Shown here: positions 60,359 through 64,000 of the stretch, one piece after another | Numbering within the stretch: the first letter of the stretch is position 1 | Layout of the letters: each line of letters begins with the position of its first letter | Assembly (NCBI GenBank): GCA_029747015.1 | Contig: JAKOGI010000105.1 | Coordinates: forward strand, 203,501 to 267,500 | Direction of reading: 5' to 3' | Length of the DNA stretch: 64,000 bases | Source: Carnegiea gigantea | Taxonomy: Eukaryota > Streptophyta > Magnoliopsida > Caryophyllales > Cactaceae | Made by a program: the position numbers and the translations under genes | Notes under the pieces: model-generated | What the model was told of the DNA's origin: nothing | What the model saw: only the letters and a program-made list of their open reading frames with translations | The model's database searches: none

Positions 60359-63330
60359 TTCTACAAATATAAACTAATTTAGTACAATATCTTGTACACT
60401 TCACTTTATGATAATAAAACAAATACTATTTCAAGTTACACGTAAATAACAACAATGACTACACTAGCACTACTAATAATAATAAATACCCCCTCCTCTA
60501 ATTTTGCTTCCTATTTTGAGGCTATTTTCTGCTTTTCTGATTGAAAGACTCAATGGGCTTTGCTCCCTTTTTCATCTCTGTTATATATTGCATCCCTGCC
60601 TATTAATCTAATCAAAAACCCCATTAAAAGAGAATGAGAGGCCCATTTAATTGTGCTCTTTAACAAAAAAGCAAAGGTAAAACCTAAATCATCATCATAA
60701 TCATTAGTACCAACCAAGCCCTAATGGTCTGCCTGTTATGACAAAGATATGTATTTCATCTAATTTTTGAATCTTGGACTTTTTAGTGTTGTTAATTAGG
60801 GAGCTATGACAATTGACTGACTTGTTAGAATAAGAGAATTTTCTTTTAGATGTGATCTTACACAGCATGATGAAAGCAAAGTTATTAGATTACTCAGCCG
60901 ATACCTTCTACCAATTACATAATAATCTACATTCGTACATAACATAATAATGTAAGCCACATTAGCAATATATTTCAAACAATAAGCATATTACATATAT
61001 TACACTCTAAGCCAACAGATTTATTATTGTTATTATATACCTTAGATTGATTTTGGGTATAATTGACATAACAATCTTAAACAAATGAACAACCCTTTCC
61101 TAATCATTATCTAAATATACTACAACATTTAAGAACGCCTAAGACCACCCATATACTCCATTAAAAGAGAAGAGCCGCCCAATGTCTCCTACTATCCTAT
61201 CGTCAAGTAGTCACAAGAAAAACAGATTGAGCCACAAAGTCTTATGAAGCACTAAACAAATCACACAGCAATCAAAATCAAGAAAATATTACATAAATTA
61301 TTACCTGAAGCTTGAAGAGGAGCTTTGTTCCAAAGTAGTTATCAACCCAATCCAAAAGATAATAAAGCTGACAATGCCCTAATTACGATTAAAACTAATA
61401 ATAAGCATGAGTGAATATAACTAAAAAGATGGATAATATCAAATATTATGAAACTACAATTGTTAGCACGCTACATTAAAATGTCCGACATTCAATCATG
61501 CGTAGGAGAAGATTGGCTAAACTCAACATGCTACATCATAATTAATCAATAGAATGTAGAGGGATATAGTTTCAAAATTTAAAACTCTCATTAAAGATGT
61601 CCTAATGATTTAAAAAAGAGAGAGGAAAGAAATAGAACATTGTAACCCCACATGCTGCCACAATGGATGTACCCTCGCCAGCATCTTTAGGTTATGGGGA
61701 GCTTTTTTTAAAAAAAATAATTAATAACCCTTTTACATTTAGTTTGCTCACGTTTCCAAGACATGATGTTTTTCAATGCTTCATCCTACTCAACTATGTT
61801 AATCTGAATGTTCATTTAACTTCAAATTACACCCACAGATACTTTGACACACAATAAAAGTGTAAATCATTGTGGGTAAATCTAATAATACAATCCTCGT
61901 TGGATATTCCGTCTTAAAACATGGATATGGCTAAGTTCAAGTGACATTGATATTAAGTATAGATCCCATCGCTTTTAGGATATATGAAGTTATGTAACTA
62001 CTTAAGACAAGTAAAGAAGCTATTCGGAAGGCATACAGTGAAAAAATTTCAAAAAAGGAAATGTGGTCATATGAAGGGTCATACACAATACAAATCAAAT
62101 ACAGTGTACTTTTAGGTTCCAATTATAACTCAATAAGGATAAAGCTAAATGTTTAGGGGAACATGGAAGAAGTTTCATGTATGCTACAAGTGACACTTAA
62201 AACTCTTTCACCCTTACAAAATCAGAAAGGACACTTGCTCAAGTTCTATGCTTTTGTACTTTTCTCCTTAAAAAGCAAAATTCCATCTATGTTGGACAAA
62301 ATTGTTTTAGTCACTGCTTTTGTTTTATATTAATCATAGAATTAAGCCCTTTACAGAATTTCTCAAGAAGAAGTAATTAAGATAATTTTGAGATGATGAT
62401 TTCATCACCTTAGGCTGATTAAAACCCAACTGCTGCAGCAGAACTTTGAATTGGGATGGCAAAATGCAATAAGGCAGCAAATAGTAGGGTTCCAGGTAGA
62501 CTAATTATGAATTAAGCATAAATGTCAGCATGCCATGCAGATTTCTATATGCTCAGTTGTACACAAACTTTAAAAAATTCAAACTGGGACCAAAATCTTA
62601 GCTCTATTAAGAATTTAGCTTCCTGACAATACTCTAAGCATTAGCTCCTTCACATAATTGAAGGATAAAAGCACCATAATTCACAGGCAAAATAATGGCA
62701 CTATTAACTTGGACATCAAATATTGTATAATTGCTTAGCAATTTCATGAACTTAAAGAAAGATTGATAGAAAACACACACCTTACTTCAGTCTCTACTAG
62801 TTTTGATATCTATTCATCACCTCACTTCAGTCTCGTACTCCTAGTAGGCTTCAATTTCGCCAATGATGCTGGGCATAAAACAATCTATAACAAAAATTAA
62901 AGCAAACCACAATGGCCCATTATCAGTCATCCAAATTGCAGAACAGATGACTAAATCAAAAAAATCTACTTTGAACCTTCCTAGAAACCCAAAAATTTTT
63001 AAAAAGAACCAAAACCTCAACAAATTCAAATGCATGAGGTAAAGTTTAGCGAATTACCGACCATAAAAGACATGAAATTGATTGAATAGTACTTTGTCAT
63101 GCGAGTTCAAGTAGAGATTGAGAGGGGATTGACTTATGGTTTTGAGACAATGCATATGATTCGAATCGACCAGCAAGCCTGATGATTTTGGGATGAAATT
63201 GATGATACTGGGATTGCGAAAGCTAGGGTTTTGAGAGGGTATCGATCGCAAGCAGTTGGAAATAAAGGTTTTTCTCTCTCTCCAAATTAAACTGAGATAC
63301 GTTTGAAGAAAAAAAAAATTTCCCTCACAC
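60359..63330 (-). promoter_or_regulatory. Promoter/5' untranslated region side of the CACTA transposase genes, no coding gene
   Basis: No supported coding frame. On the minus strand a donor-like CTTCAAGCTTCAG|GTAATA at about 61305 could end a 5' untranslated exon, and an (A+G)-rich stretch with CTCTCTCTCC on the plus strand lies at about 63273-63288. The usual CACTA promoter lies near the end of the element, so transcription probably starts around 63.0-63.4 kb; this is inference. Confidence 0.45.
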
Positions 63331-63582
63331 ACGCGTGTTTCAATTTGGCGTAGCTATTATATTTCATGTCATCATTTTTTAACATGTAATGAAATCCCTC
63401 CAATTATTTCACTTAGCGGTCTCCAAAATTTAAAAACAGGTTCCAATGTCTAAAATCATGATCCTTTTAATGGTTGTGGACATTCTCAACCTTAAAAAGC
63501 ATCTAGAAATCCAAAATTATCACGACCCAATCGAGAAGGGTCGATGCTTAAGGGTCAAAATATAGGGAGATTTCTAGTAGTG
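63331..63582. repeat. Right terminal inverted repeat and subterminal region of the 24-kb CACTA
   Basis: The last 31 bp (63552-63582) are the inverse of 39474-39504. Inside lie motifs such as CACGACCC, AGAAGGGTCGA and AAGGGTCAAA that mirror the left subterminal array. Confidence 0.9.
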
Positions 63583-64000
63583 TAGTAAGGATCATTAGGA
63601 GGCTATAAAATGAATTCTTTGCTATGTGAAGGGTTCTCTGGATAAATGCATAGTATTTGTTACGTCCAAAATTACAACTTATGATGTTCCAGGATTCGTC
63701 AACTTTGATTGCAGTGGAGATCTTGATCACAGATGCTCTATTTCTAGTTGCATTTCACTTTATGTGAGGGTGCTATCTCTTAAAAATCATCCCTACAGTC
63801 TGTTCCAGCTTTATCCACTACTGAGGCTAAATACATCACTACAATTGAGGGTGTTAAAGAAGCTGTATGGCTGAGAGACCCTATAACTAAGATTGGTGTT
63901 TCACAAGGCATCATTGCAGTTTTCTCAGATAATTAGAGTGCTATTCATCACACCAAGAGTGATGCCTACCACTCTAAGATCAAGCATATCAGTATTAAGT
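63583..64000 (+). pseudogene. Copia RT C-terminus and RNase H, continuing past the CACTA insertion
   Basis: Reading resumes exactly where 39473 stopped: the bases after TAG give KDH, then EAIKxIL, then SLDKCIVF, then FVNFDCSGDLDHRCSIS (63626 onward, the RNase H VDSDFAGDLD region). Shifted frames carry STTEAEYITTIEGVKEAVWL near 63815-63870 and a terminal HHTKSDAYHSKIKHI to the window end. Stops and frameshifts make it inactive. The 3' LTR is beyond the window. Confidence 0.92.

Noticed and set aside
63054..63332. 92-codon minus-strand frame near the CACTA right end
   Set aside because: No recognisable domain; its position fits the 5' untranslated region of the transposon genes and composition is not convincingly coding.

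Overview
The window is repeat-dominated nuclear DNA from a flowering plant. Nothing looks bacterial, organellar or viral, and I find no intact host gene and no tRNA, rRNA or CRISPR. The evidence for a plant is the set of families present: Tekay-like and Athila-like Ty3/gypsy elements, a Ty1/copia element, RTE- and L1-type LINEs, CACTA (En/Spm) transposons with TNPA- and TNPD-type genes, and captured fragments of plant genes (beta-xylosidase, an MSP1-like LRR receptor kinase, a PABP-interacting RRM protein). Very long AT and CA microsatellites also fit. I cannot name the species.

Layout. 1-10576: a Ty3/gypsy chromovirus on the minus strand. Its 3' LTR is cut by the window start, the polyprotein is decayed, and the 5' LTR is at 7992-10576; the 3' LTR carries a 320-bp MITE-like insertion. 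10577-14160: an older LTR-like remnant, a minisatellite and unassigned DNA. About 14160-18990: an RTE-type LINE on the plus strand. 18994-23764 and 23948-30153: two related non-autonomous CACTA elements only 183 bp apart. They share subterminal repeats and a 3' end but carry different captured host-gene fragments (Pack-CACTA type). 30157-34331: an orphan CACTA end, a perfect 140-bp tandem duplication, an LTR-like remnant and another CACTA-like element. 35397-35998: compound AT/CA microsatellite. 36297-39473: the 5' part of a Ty1/copia element.

39474-63582 is one 24.1-kb CACTA transposon. It has matching terminal inverted repeats and a TAG target duplication, and it lies inside the reverse transcriptase/RNase H region of the copia element, which resumes at 63583. 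It contains an L1-type LINE (39907-44556), a TNPA-like gene (about 45083-49960, minus), an Athila-like gypsy element (about 50690-58586, minus) and the N-terminal part of a TNPD transposase (58590-60358, minus). The gypsy element sits inside TNPD. Both its own 3' LTR and the C-terminal part of TNPD are missing, so a deletion followed the insertion.

The boundaries give a history of nested insertion: copia first, then the 24-kb CACTA, then LINE and gypsy inside it. No gene here looks able to work by itself. The most notable content is the pair of gene-capturing CACTA elements and the fully delimited 24-kb CACTA nest. I found no convincing new biological system beyond these.
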